DNA of 64,000 nt from Mariniflexile sp044335535 (GCF_044335535.1 NZ_JBIQVZ010000008.1:62001-126000), one strand, 5' to 3'. Positions 42,045 through 52,599 are shown, counted from the stretch's first letter. Made by a program: numbers and translations. The notes: generated by a model not told the origin, from the letters alone.

Positions 42045-44342
42045 TTAAAATAGATAACTTACGTTTATTCCTGTGTAAAAATTAACAGGATTGCCTGGAT
42101 AATAATATCTTGGTGCTGCACCGCCGAAACCAGTGGCATTAATTAGTATTTGTGATACGTAGTGCTTATCAAAAACATTATCTAAACCAAAATAAGCATT
42201 TAATTTAAGGTTTTTATTAATAGGGTGTTTGTAACCTAACTTGATATGTGTTAAACTGTAACTGTCTGTGAAAAGTGAATTGCTATCCGTCATAGGAATC
42301 CGTCCAACAAATTGGTAATTAATGGTTGTATATAGTCCTAATTTTGTATCAAAGTCTATACCAGTATTTAATATGTTTGAAGGAACGCCTGTTAGTTTGT
42401 TATTTGAGAAATTGTTTCCATCATCAACAAATTCTTTAAATTTAAAATCGTTAAGCGTGTACGAAACATAATGGTTTAATGAGATAATTTCCGATGATAT
42501 CCATTGATATTTTAAAACCATTTCCAAACCATTGTGCAAGGTTCTTCCAGCATTTACGCCTATAAATTGATCGTCGCCCGTTCTTCTAGCTACTAAAAGG
42601 TTTTTGACATCCAATCTGTACAATGCTAAATTAAGTTGTAAACGATTATTGATGAAAGATGAGCGCGTACCTAATTCAAAATTCCAACCGGTTTCTGGTT
42701 TTATATGGGGACTGATTAAACCATCGGGTAATAGAGTTTCGGCAGTTGAAGGTGGCGAAAAACCATGACTTATATTAGAGTAAGCATTGATGTTGTCATT
42801 AAATACATGTGAAATACCAAATTTAGGAGATAGCATGCCTTTGAAATTGTAAGTACCCGATTGATCAGGGTTTTCATCTGTAACAAATCGGTCTAATACA
42901 TCATAAGATGTTTTGTTGAAATTCAATCCAATAGAAAGGGTCGTTTTTTCTGAAGCGGTATAATTGGCCTCGAAAAAGAGGTTGTAATAGGTTCGCTTTT
43001 CCTTAAAATCCGAGAATTTATCGCCTTTAACACTACCTGTGCCTGCGGGATAATCTTGATATAGGTTTTCGTAATTTCTCGATTTATAAGAGTCTTTAAA
43101 TAATTCACCACCAAGTGTCCAATTCAATTTCTTTATAGTGCCTAAGACACGACTTCGGATGCCAATTGCAGAAGTGTTTTCGGTAAGAATATCAAAAGGT
43201 CTTGGTTCGTAGGCTTCTTTGAAGGATGTAAAAATACTGGTGACTTGTTTTGTATTGCTATTATATTGATGGTTCCATGATAGTCCATGAATACCACGTT
43301 GCGAATCTTCATATCCTTTAGATTGTGCCCACGTAAAGGCGGCTGATTTCGGGTTGTTTTTAAAAGTGCTTTCGTTTATGGAACTTGGTATAAATCCTTT
43401 TAAATCTACATAGCTGGCCAAAAATGTGATGTCATCATTGTTACTTAAAAAATGGTTGGTATTTATGGTAAATGTTTGTCGGTCATAGTTGTTATTGTCT
43501 CTATATCCGTCGCTATGTGTATTACTGTGAATGGCACGAAAACTATGTTTTTCAGTTCCGTGGTTTACGTTTAAAACACCTTTCATAAGTCCGAAAGACC
43601 CAAAAGAAAGATCACTTTGTACTGTAGTTTGGTTTAGATAAGCACTTTTTGGAATTAAATGAATGGTACCGCCAAGTCCTGCACCATAGATACTAGAACC
43701 AGCTCCTTTTATGATTTCAAAACGCGAAATAGAACCAAGTTCAAAATCTTCAATAGTTGTTTCCCCATTTCCGGAAGTTAACGGAATGTCTTGAAAATAA
43801 GCCCTTATTTTAGAGGTTCCGTAGAGATTTCTAGAGCCAATACCTCTAATGGAGATTTTGTTTGTGTTTAATGCGCCCGTTTGCATAAACACACTGGGTA
43901 CTCTATTTAAAACGTCAACGACATTAACCGTATTTACACGTTCGATGTCTTTAGAAGTGATAATGTCAATGGTTGTATTTGCTCTTTGTAGTTTTTGGGG
44001 AATGTGATTTGTATTTACTATAACTTCGTTTAAGTTTGAAGGATTTAATTCAAGCTGAATAATGGTGTAACCAGACTTTAAATATTCGTTTTTTTCTTGA
44101 TAACCTGTTAGGGTAAATTGATAAATTCCTGTTTTTTGTACTTCAAATTCACCTGAATTATTTGAAATTACAGTGGTATTGTTTTGTGTATTTTTAATTA
44201 TTGTATTAGGAATAGGTGTCCCATTTTCACTATCAATAATTCTACCTCTTATAATCTGTTGTGCATAAGTAAAAGAAATACCAATAAAAAAAACAGTTAT
44301 TAAAACTGTTTTCCTTAAAATGAATAAGTTAGGTTTGGTCAT
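42045..44342 (-). CDS. TonB-dependent outer-membrane receptor
   Basis: The 765-residue protein has a signal peptide (ending TYAQQ), a carboxypeptidase-regulatory-like beta domain (about 28-110, IRGRIIDSENGTPIPNTIIKN), and a plug (DIERVNTVNVVDVLNRVPSVFMQTGA, RIEIIKGAGSSIYGAGLGG). A 22-strand barrel ends in aromatic VSYLF. It resembles siderophore or metal receptors, but the ligand is unknown. It is first in the operon with the sugar dehydrogenase and cytochrome c, which may hint at uptake linked to redox chemistry. Confidence 0.95.
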   Translation of the reverse strand: MTKPNLFILRKTVLITVFFIGISFTYAQQIIRGRIIDSENGTPIPNTIIKNTQNNTTVISNNSGEFEVQKTGIYQFTLTGYQEKNEYLKSGYTIIQLELNPSNLNEVIVNTNHIPQKLQRANTTIDIITSKDIERVNTVNVVDVLNRVPSVFMQTGALNTNKISIRGIGSRNLYGTSKIRAYFQDIPLTSGNGETTIEDFELGSISRFEIIKGAGSSIYGAGLGGTIHLIPKSAYLNQTTVQSDLSFGSFGLMKGVLNVNHGTEKHSFRAIHSNTHSDGYRDNNNYDRQTFTINTNHFLSNNDDITFLASYVDLKGFIPSSINESTFKNNPKSAAFTWAQSKGYEDSQRGIHGLSWNHQYNSNTKQVTSIFTSFKEAYEPRPFDILTENTSAIGIRSRVLGTIKKLNWTLGGELFKDSYKSRNYENLYQDYPAGTGSVKGDKFSDFKEKRTYYNLFFEANYTASEKTTLSIGLNFNKTSYDVLDRFVTDENPDQSGTYNFKGMLSPKFGISHVFNDNINAYSNISHGFSPPSTAETLLPDGLISPHIKPETGWNFELGTRSSFINNRLQLNLALYRLDVKNLLVARRTGDDQFIGVNAGRTLHNGLEMVLKYQWISSEIISLNHYVSYTLNDFKFKEFVDDGNNFSNNKLTGVPSNILNTGIDFDTKLGLYTTINYQFVGRIPMTDSNSLFTDSYSLTHIKLGYKHPINKNLKLNAYFGLDNVFDKHYVSQILINATGFGGAAPRYYYPGNPVNFYTGINVSYLF

Positions 44343-44495
44343 TTGAATTTGGTTAATTTATTAGTTTTTAAAACTTAATATAACTTGATTTAAAATAAAA
44401 AGTCTAAAAATAGATTTTTTAAAATTAAATAAAATATTTGTTGAGTATATTATATAAAAAAGTATATTTGCATCCCGTTAGAATAAAACTAACCT

Positions 44496-44570
44496 CGGGG
44501 TGTAGCGTAGCCCGGTTATCGCGCCTGCTTTGGGAGCAGGAGGTCGCAGGTTCGAATCCTGCCACCCCGA
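44496..44570 (+). tRNA. tRNA-Pro (anticodon TGG)
   Basis: Acceptor stem CGGGGTG/CACCCCG, anticodon stem CCTGC/GCAGG with loop TTTGGGA (anticodon TGG), T-arm CGCAGG-TTCGAATC-CTGCC-type, and discriminator A. CCA is not encoded. A hairpin with a T-run at 44596-44629 follows. Its 3' end is duplicated at 53215, so it served as an integration site. Confidence 0.95.
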
Positions 44571-44571
44571 C
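44557..44571 (+). other. Left attachment repeat (tRNA-Pro 3' end)
   Basis: TCCTGCCACCCCGAC here is repeated exactly at 53215-53229. tRNA 3' ends are usual targets of tyrosine integrases. The two copies bound an 8.66-kb island. Confidence 0.65.
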
Positions 44572-45022
44572 ACAATAGAATATCAATCAACAACAAAAAC
44601 CTGTTAATCGTATGATTTACAGGTTTTTTAATTTTTAATGAAATCAAAAAGAAGTAAACAATGCAATCAAAAAAGGCAACAAATCGGATAACAAAATAAT
44701 TCTTAAAAGTTTGTTGACCGAACTGTTAAAATCCATCGATTGGTTGGAGAAATAAATGTATCTTTAAAGTGATTTGGCTTTCGTCTGGTAATAAACAATT
44801 ATTAACAAAAAGACGAAAACATGAAAACAACAGCAACTTTTTGTTGCAAGTCCAACTGTGACCTATCCTGAAATAAGGACTATAAGAAAAGGTATGTTGT
44901 AAGATATTTATGCTAATAGGTTAGGTTATATTATTAATAACCAGTATCTTGCCAGTATTGGAGCTAGTTTAATAACGATTCTTCTCTCATTTTGAGCTCC
45001 TAATCGTAGTATAATCATAAAA
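44572..45022. other. Gene-poor start of the tRNA-Pro island
   Basis: A tRNA terminator (AAAACCTGTTAATC/GATTTACAGGTTTT, 44596-44629) is followed by a closed frame of about 35 codons ending KSLLTELLKSIDWLEK at 44755 and by ATGAAAACAACAGCAAC at 44821. The latter resembles the start of Bacteroidota phage-type integrases (MKTTATF) but stops after 16 codons. It is probably integrase debris. Confidence 0.4.
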
Positions 45023-47179
45023 GTGTTTTATAAAATAAGTAAAAAGGAAGTAACACTTCCTGTAATTTCTTTTGTTTTAATTACAGTATTGATATTGGCA
45101 ATATGGAATGAACTGATAAAATCCCATAAGCAAGCAATACATAGAAATCTAGCCCATACCGGAAAATCGGTCTCACGAGAATTCAGTTTGATTTTTGAAC
45201 AAGATATAGAAAGTATTGAAAACCTTAAAATGAGGTTAGAATATACGGATGGGAAAAACTTCCAATATTGGCAAGAAGATGCGCAATTGCTTCTGGAACA
45301 AAATCCGTGCTTTCATTTTATTGAATGGATAGACTCTACTATGGTGATAAAAAGCATTGTTCCTTTAATGGGAAATGAGAGTGCCCTTAATTTGGATATT
45401 TCCAAAGTGGACTACCGAAAAAAGGAATGGATTGAACATAGTCTTGATAACACTACCAATATAACCTCTTGGACAAATATGAGACAAGGTGGGCAAGCCT
45501 TTTTAATTGACGTCCCAGTGTATTTCCAAAACAAATTTCAAGGCACAATCAGTGCCGGTCTGGATTTTAGGGAAAGCCTCTCCAGAATTACAGAAAACAA
45601 GGATGAATACCAAATAGAAATGAGTGATAGTGATGGTACTGTTTTCTATACATACAACAAACAGGACATTGTTAAAAGATCCAATGGTTTAGTTTACGAA
45701 GAAAAGATTTTAATTGATAAACTTCACAGCAAGTACTGGATCTTAAAAATGTACCCTTCCCAATCATCGATTTTAGCGGACGGGCTCAACCTCATTAATT
45801 TATACGTGCTAATAGGTTTCGTTTTGGACTTGTTAATATGCTTGCTTATTCACTTTTGTATAAAAGCAGAAGTGAGAACTAAAAGGGCGATAAGATATAG
45901 CATGGCATTATCAAAATCCAATCAAAACCTAAAAAGAGAAAAGAATAGAGCTGAAAAGGCCACAAAGGCAAAATCAGAATTTTTATCCAACATGAGCCAT
46001 GAAATCAGGACACCACTCCATGCCATATTGGGATTTGTACAAATTATAAAAGGCAGCAAATTAAATGAAGCCGATAAAGTGTATGTTGATTTGTTGGATA
46101 AATCCTCATCCAGCCTTTTATCAATTGTTGATGATATTTTGGTAATTGACAGAATTGAAAAAGGGTGCATTCAATTAGAAAATATCCGTTTCAACCCATC
46201 GCAAAAAATAAATGAATTAATAGATACCTACAAGCATCTGTTCTATGATAAAGATCTTTATGTAAACTCCAAATTTAAAGAACCCTTTGGAGCCAATGTT
46301 ATTGGCGATCCAAACAAATTGTCGCAAATTATAATTAACATTCTTAAAAATGCCTCAAAATTCACGGTTAAAGGAGGAGTCATTATCTCATATGCCGAAG
46401 AACAGATAGATAATCAATTAAAAGTAAAAATAACCATTGAGGATTCAGGAAAGGGTATTCCCAAGTATAAGGTGCATACCATTTTCAACAGATTTATGCA
46501 ATTGGATAGCTGTTTAAAAAAACAGCATGAGGGCAGTGGTCTTGGGCTGGCCATTAGTAAAGATCTGGCCCGTATGATGGGAGGCTTTATTAAGGTTTAC
46601 AGTGTTTTAAACCAAGGTTCTAAATTTGAAGTTTCAGTAGTATTTGAAATGGCAGAAAAACAAGATATGTATATTTTAAATAGGAACCATGTCAATATGG
46701 ATTTTTCTTATTTAGACATCTTAATTGTGGATGACAACAAAATAAATATTGTAATACTTAAAAAAATACTGGAAGACAGTAACATAAAAGTTGATATTGC
46801 CATGAATGGTAAAATTGCGGTCAATAAAGTTGAAACCAAAAAATATGATATAGTTTTTATGGATATACACATGCCAATAATGGACGGTTATCAAGCGACA
46901 CACCTAATAAGAAAGTTTGATACTGATATTGCTATTTTTGGATTATCGGCCAATGTGACCCCCGAAGCAAATACCAAAGCATTGGAGAGTGGGATGAATG
47001 ATTATTTGACCAAACCATTCACCAAAGATCAACTTTATAAGCTTTTATTGCCTGTTTTAGATCATGACAAATTAAAAGCAAAAACCGATTTACACAATAA
47101 AGATAAAACGAAACGTATAATGGGTTTAATGGATCATTGTTTGCTGCCAGCAAAAAATGGACTTGAAATTTGTAAATAA
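45023..47179 (+). CDS. Hybrid sensor histidine kinase/response regulator
   Basis: The 718-residue protein starts at GTG 45023. Membrane segments at about 13-28 and 255-277 flank a periplasmic CHASE-like sensor (IEWIDSTMVIKSIVP, GTISAGLDFRESL). HisKA carries the phospho-accepting His in FLSNMSHEIRTPLH. The HATPase has N-box NILKNASKF and G-box GSGLGLAIS. The C-terminal receiver has Asp in VFMDIHMPIMDGYQA and Lys in YLTKPF. No output domain and no paired regulator gene are adjacent. The signal is unknown. Confidence 0.95.
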   Translation: MFYKISKKEVTLPVISFVLITVLILAIWNELIKSHKQAIHRNLAHTGKSVSREFSLIFEQDIESIENLKMRLEYTDGKNFQYWQEDAQLLLEQNPCFHFIEWIDSTMVIKSIVPLMGNESALNLDISKVDYRKKEWIEHSLDNTTNITSWTNMRQGGQAFLIDVPVYFQNKFQGTISAGLDFRESLSRITENKDEYQIEMSDSDGTVFYTYNKQDIVKRSNGLVYEEKILIDKLHSKYWILKMYPSQSSILADGLNLINLYVLIGFVLDLLICLLIHFCIKAEVRTKRAIRYSMALSKSNQNLKREKNRAEKATKAKSEFLSNMSHEIRTPLHAILGFVQIIKGSKLNEADKVYVDLLDKSSSSLLSIVDDILVIDRIEKGCIQLENIRFNPSQKINELIDTYKHLFYDKDLYVNSKFKEPFGANVIGDPNKLSQIIINILKNASKFTVKGGVIISYAEEQIDNQLKVKITIEDSGKGIPKYKVHTIFNRFMQLDSCLKKQHEGSGLGLAISKDLARMMGGFIKVYSVLNQGSKFEVSVVFEMAEKQDMYILNRNHVNMDFSYLDILIVDDNKINIVILKKILEDSNIKVDIAMNGKIAVNKVETKKYDIVFMDIHMPIMDGYQATHLIRKFDTDIAIFGLSANVTPEANTKALESGMNDYLTKPFTKDQLYKLLLPVLDHDKLKAKTDLHNKDKTKRIMGLMDHCLLPAKNGLEICK

Positions 47180-47665
47180 AACATAAAAACCTTCATCATG
47201 GAGGATGCTATAACGCATAATTTTAATGTTCGTTTCATACCATACAGTAAACGTTTTTAATGGGATGGGTTTATGGGCTGCCTTTTATGGATAGTGTCTT
47301 TCAGTTTTATATCTTTATACAACCAAAAGCAAACAAATTTTGTTTTTAAACAGTTCTAATAAAAACACTATTAATCATGTGATTAACAGTGTTTTTTTTG
47401 TTTTATGCATATTACTTTGATATCAAATAAAAGCATTTAAAATCATTAAAAAGGTGAACAATTGGGTGAATACTTTTTTACCATAATTGTTGTAATTTAA
47501 AGGAGCTATTTAGAGGCAGTTTGACTTTTGTCATTACTGGGTTTCTTAATTCAGTTGATAAACGTTTGTATTTTTCCGAACAATCGAAATAATAATACCA
47601 CAAATTGATAAAAAGTGCTATTATTGTAATGGTAAATGATATCACTCAAAATCAATAAATCCTCG
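47180..47665. other. Gap with a second scar of the integrase-associated sequence
   Basis: No gene is visible. A terminator AAAACACTATTAATC/GATTAACAGTGTTTT lies at 47362-47395. About 85 bp after it (47452-47540) are roughly three-quarters identical to 53344-53430, the sequence just before the broken integrase. This points to more than one insertion event in the island. Confidence 0.5.
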
Positions 47666-49372
47666 ATGAATAAAGCCTGGTTTTTTAAATTCAGGATAAC
47701 TAACAAATCCCCAAAGATCCAATTTTTTCTGTTAGGAGTATTTATTTTGTGCCTTGGGTCTTGCAAGGAAAAAAAATTCAAAGATAATTTTGATGTTCAA
47801 ATTCATGAAATTTCGGTACTTAAAGATGTTTCACGGAAAAAGTCTTTTTCCAAGGTTGAACAACTAAAGTTTACTTCGTACCAGCACAACCTCGTCAATT
47901 TAGGCTTTGGAACCGAAGCTGATTGGGTTAAAATACTTTTAAAAAATAAGGACTCCACGACCGTTTCACGGATTTTGCGAATTGCAAAACCGCTTCAGGA
48001 TAGTATCAGCTTCTTTTCAAAAGTAAACGGGAAGTATCAGGTGCGCCATTCCGGAGTGATGGTTCAAGAAAAAAATAAAATTTTAAAAGGATCTTCCATT
48101 TATTTTCCTTTTGTTTTAAAACCGAAGGAATCAAAAACTGTTTACCTAAGAGTGGTGAGTAAATATGGAAAATCGTTTGATTTAACCATCGAAGACCAAA
48201 GCTCATACATTCAAAAAGAGAAAATTGAATTAATAATTGTATCTATCCTTATAGGAGCCTTATTAACTATAGGAATCTATAATATTTTTTTGGGTTTAGG
48301 ACTGAAAGATAGTACTTATGGCCTTTATGGGTTGCTTTGTTTTGGTTCCTTGTTTACTCAATTAACTGTTCGAGCAGTTCCCAAACAATTATTCGGAATT
48401 GCTAACCGACTTTTTCTTGAATGGTTTCCACCTTTTATTATAGCCATTAGTGTGATGCTTGCGCTAATGTTTTGTATCCGGTTTCTGAATACAAAAAAAT
48501 ATAGCCGAACTGCCGATTTTGCCTTAAAAGGGCTTCTTATTTTAGAACCTTGTTTTTTTCTGTATGAATTTATAAGAATGGAGGTATTTGGAATGTATAC
48601 CACCAATGGTTTAGTAGCCTCAGGAGTCATGATTTTAGGAATTTTTGCACTCTACGCGGGAATTACATGCTATCGCAACGGAAACCGATTTGCGCTTTAT
48701 TTTATATATGCCTGGTTAGCATTCTGTTTAGGAATGATCGTTTATGTTGGTACCTTATTTACCATTATACCCATTAATACAATTACCTCAAACATATATC
48801 TCCTTGGCTCGATTATGGAAGTTTCCCTGTTATCGTTTGCTTTAGCTAGTCGCTACAGACAGTCGGAACGTGAGAAATATGTTTTAAGTTCCAATTTGCA
48901 ACTGAAAGAAATGGAGCTTACTAATAAAAAAGAGGAGGTAATTTCCCTAATGAACGAGTCCGTAGAGCATCTAAAATCCAAGGTTAAACTAGCGAACAAC
49001 CTGAAAAAACTGGCAAAGGAAGAGGGCGTAAATCTGAAGAGTATCCTAGCCGATTTAAAATCAAAAGAACTTGAGGATTCGAAGTTGTTGCTTATTCGAA
49101 AAAATATTTCTGATATTAATTTTGAATTTTTACGACGATTAAAAAAATTGCATCCTAACCTTTCAAAAACTGATCTAGAAATCTGTTCATTTTTTCTGAT
49201 TGATTTAACCCGAAATGAAATCGCAAATTTGAGAAATACTACCCTACATGCTGTTAAGGCTTCAAGAGCCAGAATTAAGAAAAAATTAAACCTGGATTCA
49301 AAGGTATTCCTTGATGATTATATCAAACGCATTGGGCAGGAAACCAAATCAAATATTCAAAAGAATTCTTAG
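47666..49372 (+). CDS. 7TMR-DISM receptor with coiled coil and LuxR-like DNA-binding domain
   Basis: From ATG 47666 the product has 568 residues. A signal sequence with lipobox LGSCKE is followed by a 7TMR-DISMED2 extracellular domain (WVKILLKNKDS, SSIYFPFVLKPKESKTVYLRV) and seven membrane helices (about 195-400). A coiled coil follows (about 405-470), then a C-terminal helix-turn-helix (LSKTDLEICSFFLIDLTRNEIANL, HAVKASRARIKKKL). It looks like a one-component sensor: ligand binding outside, transcription control inside. It may regulate the two T9SS proteins that follow convergently. The true start could also be upstream. Confidence 0.88.
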   Translation: MNKAWFFKFRITNKSPKIQFFLLGVFILCLGSCKEKKFKDNFDVQIHEISVLKDVSRKKSFSKVEQLKFTSYQHNLVNLGFGTEADWVKILLKNKDSTTVSRILRIAKPLQDSISFFSKVNGKYQVRHSGVMVQEKNKILKGSSIYFPFVLKPKESKTVYLRVVSKYGKSFDLTIEDQSSYIQKEKIELIIVSILIGALLTIGIYNIFLGLGLKDSTYGLYGLLCFGSLFTQLTVRAVPKQLFGIANRLFLEWFPPFIIAISVMLALMFCIRFLNTKKYSRTADFALKGLLILEPCFFLYEFIRMEVFGMYTTNGLVASGVMILGIFALYAGITCYRNGNRFALYFIYAWLAFCLGMIVYVGTLFTIIPINTITSNIYLLGSIMEVSLLSFALASRYRQSEREKYVLSSNLQLKEMELTNKKEEVISLMNESVEHLKSKVKLANNLKKLAKEEGVNLKSILADLKSKELEDSKLLLIRKNISDINFEFLRRLKKLHPNLSKTDLEICSFFLIDLTRNEIANLRNTTLHAVKASRARIKKKLNLDSKVFLDDYIKRIGQETKSNIQKNS

Positions 49373-49443
49373 CTACTTGTTATTCATTTAAGCTGAATTT
49401 TCAAAGAAACGGAAAAAAATAGAAATAGGTGTCTAGCCATAGG

Positions 49444-51390
49444 TTACTTTTTAATAATTTTTATGGTAGTCATCAACTTGTTATTATTTAATTTGATAAA
49501 ATAAACCCCCGGATTGCTAGGTAGTACCACGTCAATCTTTTCAGCAGATTTAAAGAATTTACTTGAAATCTTTTGACCCAAAGAATTTACCACAGTAACA
49601 TTTAGATTTGAATGCGCCGTTCCCAAATCAATTGAGACTATACCATCCGTTGGGTTTGGGTAAGCGCTCAAAGTTTTGGTGAAATCATTTAAGCCCAATG
49701 TCACCAGATCAAAACAAGGTGAAATTTCTGTGCCGCAGTTGTAACTGGTAGTTTCTAGCGCATAACTACCCGATGCTGTTGGGGTAAAAGTACGGTTGGT
49801 TTCTCCTGATATGGGTATATTACCATTATTACAATCCAACCATTGGTAAGATGCATTGCTAAAATTGGATCTTAAAGTAGATGCGTCAATTTGAGTTACC
49901 GATTCAGCACCACAAGATCTTATTTTATAAACATACCGGATATTAGCACCGGAAAGTTCAATATTTCCTATAAAAAACGATCCTGAAGATCCTGTTGAGC
50001 AGGAAGCGGTACCATAAATGTTTCCATAATCATCGGTTACAACATCGTGTGCAGTGTCTGTAGCATCACTGCGTCCAATATTAAAAGCCTGTAATAAAGA
50101 ACCATCTGTTTGAAACTTGGAGAAAAAAATATCGGTATAACTTGTACTATTATCTATAATTTGCTCTCCGGTAGTATGGTCAAAATCTATTGAGCCAATA
50201 AAAGCTCCAGTAATCAGAATCGTATTATCGGGAGCTATGGTTATTTGTGAAAGTTGGAGTAATCCATTATATACCTCAAAAGGATCAAGCCAAATAAAAA
50301 CGCCATCTTTGCTTAATTTCAAAAGAAAAAATCCTTCTGTATTTGTGGCAGAAAAATCAGTTTTAACCGTTGGATTGGCATCATCAAAAGCTACAAGGCC
50401 GTAAGCACTCCCATAAATGTAAATATTATCATTTGAGTCCAATGCCATGCTTTCGGAAAGAACCTCCCTAGGTAAAGGTCCTGCATCCGCCATATAACTT
50501 TTAACCCAATTAAAATTACCTGAACTATTTATTTGTAATAAAAAAGAAGAAAATTGGTCAGTCGAAGCAATCTCTGTAACTCCGGGGCCTTCTTCAAAAT
50601 CTAAGTTGTAACTATTAGGCTCTCTATAGGATCCCCAAAGATTAATATTCCCATTGGAGTCTACTTTTATATCGTTAACTTGGTAATCTGGCATTTTACC
50701 TGCAGCGCCTTCTGTTCGATATATCCATTGAAAATCACCACTGGTATTGAGTTTTACAACAAATACATCCAAGTAATTTGAAGGTTCATTAGTCCCGGCA
50801 GGATAGAATAAAGCATCATAGAAATAGCCTCCAATAAATACGTTTCCTGATCCATCAACATCAACCGCAAAGTTTTGAGCATAGGTGCCTACAAAGTTTT
50901 TGATAAATTCTATTTGACCTGTAGCGCTGAATTTAGCTAAAAACCCACTGCCATAACCAGAGTCCGTTATGGTTTGTTCAACCCCGCCTATAGTAGCAAT
51001 TAAATTAGTGCTGAAGTTACCAACTACATAAAAGCTTCCATTTATGGTTGCAACCATAGAAGTTGTAGTCAATACATCATCAGATTCTAATTTATTGGCC
51101 CATAAAAACTGACCGTCTGGATCAAAACTGATGTATACTTGTCCGGAGTTGTGGTCTTTTGTGACCGTACTTGTCCCTAGCCCGAGGTCTGCATCAACGG
51201 ATGCATCAAGTCTGGCACCCATTAGGGTGATGCCATTACTTTGTGCAGCCATTCTTTCAGGACGTAATGCATTTGGTGAATTAATGTAGGCGGTTGCCCA
51301 ATCAAATACCATATTTTGACTGGAACAATAATAGGTTCCTAAAAAAATAAAAATCAGGAAATTGAAAATAGTTTTGGCTTTTGATTTCAT
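49444..51390 (-). CDS. T9SS cargo protein with beta-propeller-like repeats
   Basis: From ATG 51390 the product has 648 residues: a signal peptide (ending CSSQN), about seven repeats with DxxGN(V/I)-type turns (VDVDGSGNVFIGGYFY, VDSNGNINLWGSYREP, LDSNDNIYIYGSAYG, VTDDYGNIYGTASCS), as in SBBP propellers. An Ig-like segment follows, then a type A C-terminal sorting domain (LSAYPNPTDGIVSIDLGT ... GVYFIKLNNNKLMTTIKIIKK). It is exported by the type IX system and anchored or released at the surface. The ligand is unknown. It follows the second T9SS gene by about 120 bp. Confidence 0.9.
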   Translation of the reverse strand: MKSKAKTIFNFLIFIFLGTYYCSSQNMVFDWATAYINSPNALRPERMAAQSNGITLMGARLDASVDADLGLGTSTVTKDHNSGQVYISFDPDGQFLWANKLESDDVLTTTSMVATINGSFYVVGNFSTNLIATIGGVEQTITDSGYGSGFLAKFSATGQIEFIKNFVGTYAQNFAVDVDGSGNVFIGGYFYDALFYPAGTNEPSNYLDVFVVKLNTSGDFQWIYRTEGAAGKMPDYQVNDIKVDSNGNINLWGSYREPNSYNLDFEEGPGVTEIASTDQFSSFLLQINSSGNFNWVKSYMADAGPLPREVLSESMALDSNDNIYIYGSAYGLVAFDDANPTVKTDFSATNTEGFFLLKLSKDGVFIWLDPFEVYNGLLQLSQITIAPDNTILITGAFIGSIDFDHTTGEQIIDNSTSYTDIFFSKFQTDGSLLQAFNIGRSDATDTAHDVVTDDYGNIYGTASCSTGSSGSFFIGNIELSGANIRYVYKIRSCGAESVTQIDASTLRSNFSNASYQWLDCNNGNIPISGETNRTFTPTASGSYALETTSYNCGTEISPCFDLVTLGLNDFTKTLSAYPNPTDGIVSIDLGTAHSNLNVTVVNSLGQKISSKFFKSAEKIDVVLPSNPGVYFIKLNNNKLMTTIKIIKK

Positions 51391-51511
51391 GGGGCGTTTT
51401 GGGATTTGGTATGGTACTTCTAAAGTAATTTTTATAAATGATACTTTCTTAAGATGAATTTGTGTTAAAGTTTTTGGTAATCGCACCTTAATATCATTTA
51501 TAATAAAGTCA

Positions 51512-52375
51512 TTATTGATTATGCGAAATCAAAACTTTTTTGAACGATTCGCCTTTATCTGATTGGATTTTAACCAGGTACAATCCGGATTTCAATGCTT
51601 TAACATTAATGTAATCTTTGAAGGAGTCGCTGCTTTCAACAAGCTGTCCCTGAATGTTGTATATTTTTACGGCGCTAATCGTTGCACTTCCTTTTATAAA
51701 AAGTTTGTCGGACACGGGATTTGGATACATCGAAGAATTTGACGCATTATAATTCTTTACAGCCAGTGTTGCTTGATCGGATACCACAATGTCATCAATA
51801 CCAAATCCATTTCCTCCAACCATAGAAATTGAAATATAAACGTTAGAAACATTTGCCGAGGTTGGTAGTTGCGTTTCAAAATTGGTCCACTGGTTCCTAA
51901 CCGTAAGATCTGCATCAGAAGTTAATGTAGTAAAAGTAGAACTACTATTTTTGATTTCAATTGTAACCGATGTTGGTCCAAAAGAACTGGTTGCAGTTAT
52001 AAGATATTTAAAACTAAAGTAAGCGCCAGTAGTTTGACCTGATAAATCAAACGTTGCACTTTGTGGGTAACAATTGGTATAGCCACCACAAGGGTCTTCA
52101 GGATTCATTCCAAAAAAATAGGTAGAATTTTCCGTAGCATGAAAGGATATATTGCCTCCGGAATGCGTGGAGGCATCCGATTTAGAACCATATCCGCACG
52201 CGGATGAGCCTTCAAGTAATGTTGCTTCAGTGAAATTACCTCCGCCATCAGAGTTTCTGAAATTGGTTATAGGTGAGGTAGATTCAAAATTTTGCTCAAA
52301 AAAGCTGGTCTGAGAAAAAACTGTAACAGATGTTAACAAAGTAAGAAGGGCAAAAAAAGTAATTTTTTCATTCAT
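51512..52375 (-). CDS. T9SS cargo protein with a carbohydrate-binding-like domain
   Basis: This 287-residue protein has a signal peptide (TVFSQ) and a beta-sandwich of about 180 residues: FEQNFESTSPITNFRNSDG near the start and FGIDDIVVSDQ at its end, a MAM/CBM-like ending. A type A sorting domain follows (MYPNPVSDKLFIKGSATISAVKIYNIQGQ ... SGLYLVKIQSDKGESFKKVL). It is probably displayed at the cell surface. The ligand is not known. It forms a likely unit with the neighbouring propeller protein. Confidence 0.88.
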   Translation of the reverse strand: MNEKITFFALLTLLTSVTVFSQTSFFEQNFESTSPITNFRNSDGGGNFTEATLLEGSSACGYGSKSDASTHSGGNISFHATENSTYFFGMNPEDPCGGYTNCYPQSATFDLSGQTTGAYFSFKYLITATSSFGPTSVTIEIKNSSSTFTTLTSDADLTVRNQWTNFETQLPTSANVSNVYISISMVGGNGFGIDDIVVSDQATLAVKNYNASNSSMYPNPVSDKLFIKGSATISAVKIYNIQGQLVESSDSFKDYINVKALKSGLYLVKIQSDKGESFKKVLISHNQ

Positions 52376-52455
52376 AGTTTTGGTGTTAAGGTGGTTATAC
52401 TTGGGTTATGGTTAATGCTTTAATAAATATGGAGCTATTGTAAGTAATTAAATCG

Positions 52456-52599
52456 TTAGAAATTGATCTGAACTAATATTATTGCCAATAAAATAAGAAT
52501 TGATATCCCAAATAGAATTTTCGAACAAGTATCCAAAGTTTTTATTTGCGTTTCGGGATATGACGCTTTTTTAATTTTTTTAAATTCAAAATCTTTCAT
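52456..52599 (-). CDS. Small membrane protein (47 residues)
   Basis: The frame reads MKDFEFKKIKKASYPETQIK, then LDTCSK and a strong membrane helix ILFGISILILLAIILVQINF before TAA. The basic N-terminus and single C-terminal helix resemble real small bitopic proteins. It lies 80 bp upstream of the T9SS protein gene in the same direction. No clear ribosome binding site is visible and I know no family, so it may be spurious. Confidence 0.45.
   Translation of the reverse strand: MKDFEFKKIKKASYPETQIKTLDTCSKILFGISILILLAIILVQINF

Noticed and set aside
44821..44870. ATGAAAACAACAGCAAC taken as a working integrase gene
   Set aside because: The frame stops after 16 codons and no catalytic domain follows; at best it is debris, as noted in the gap entry.
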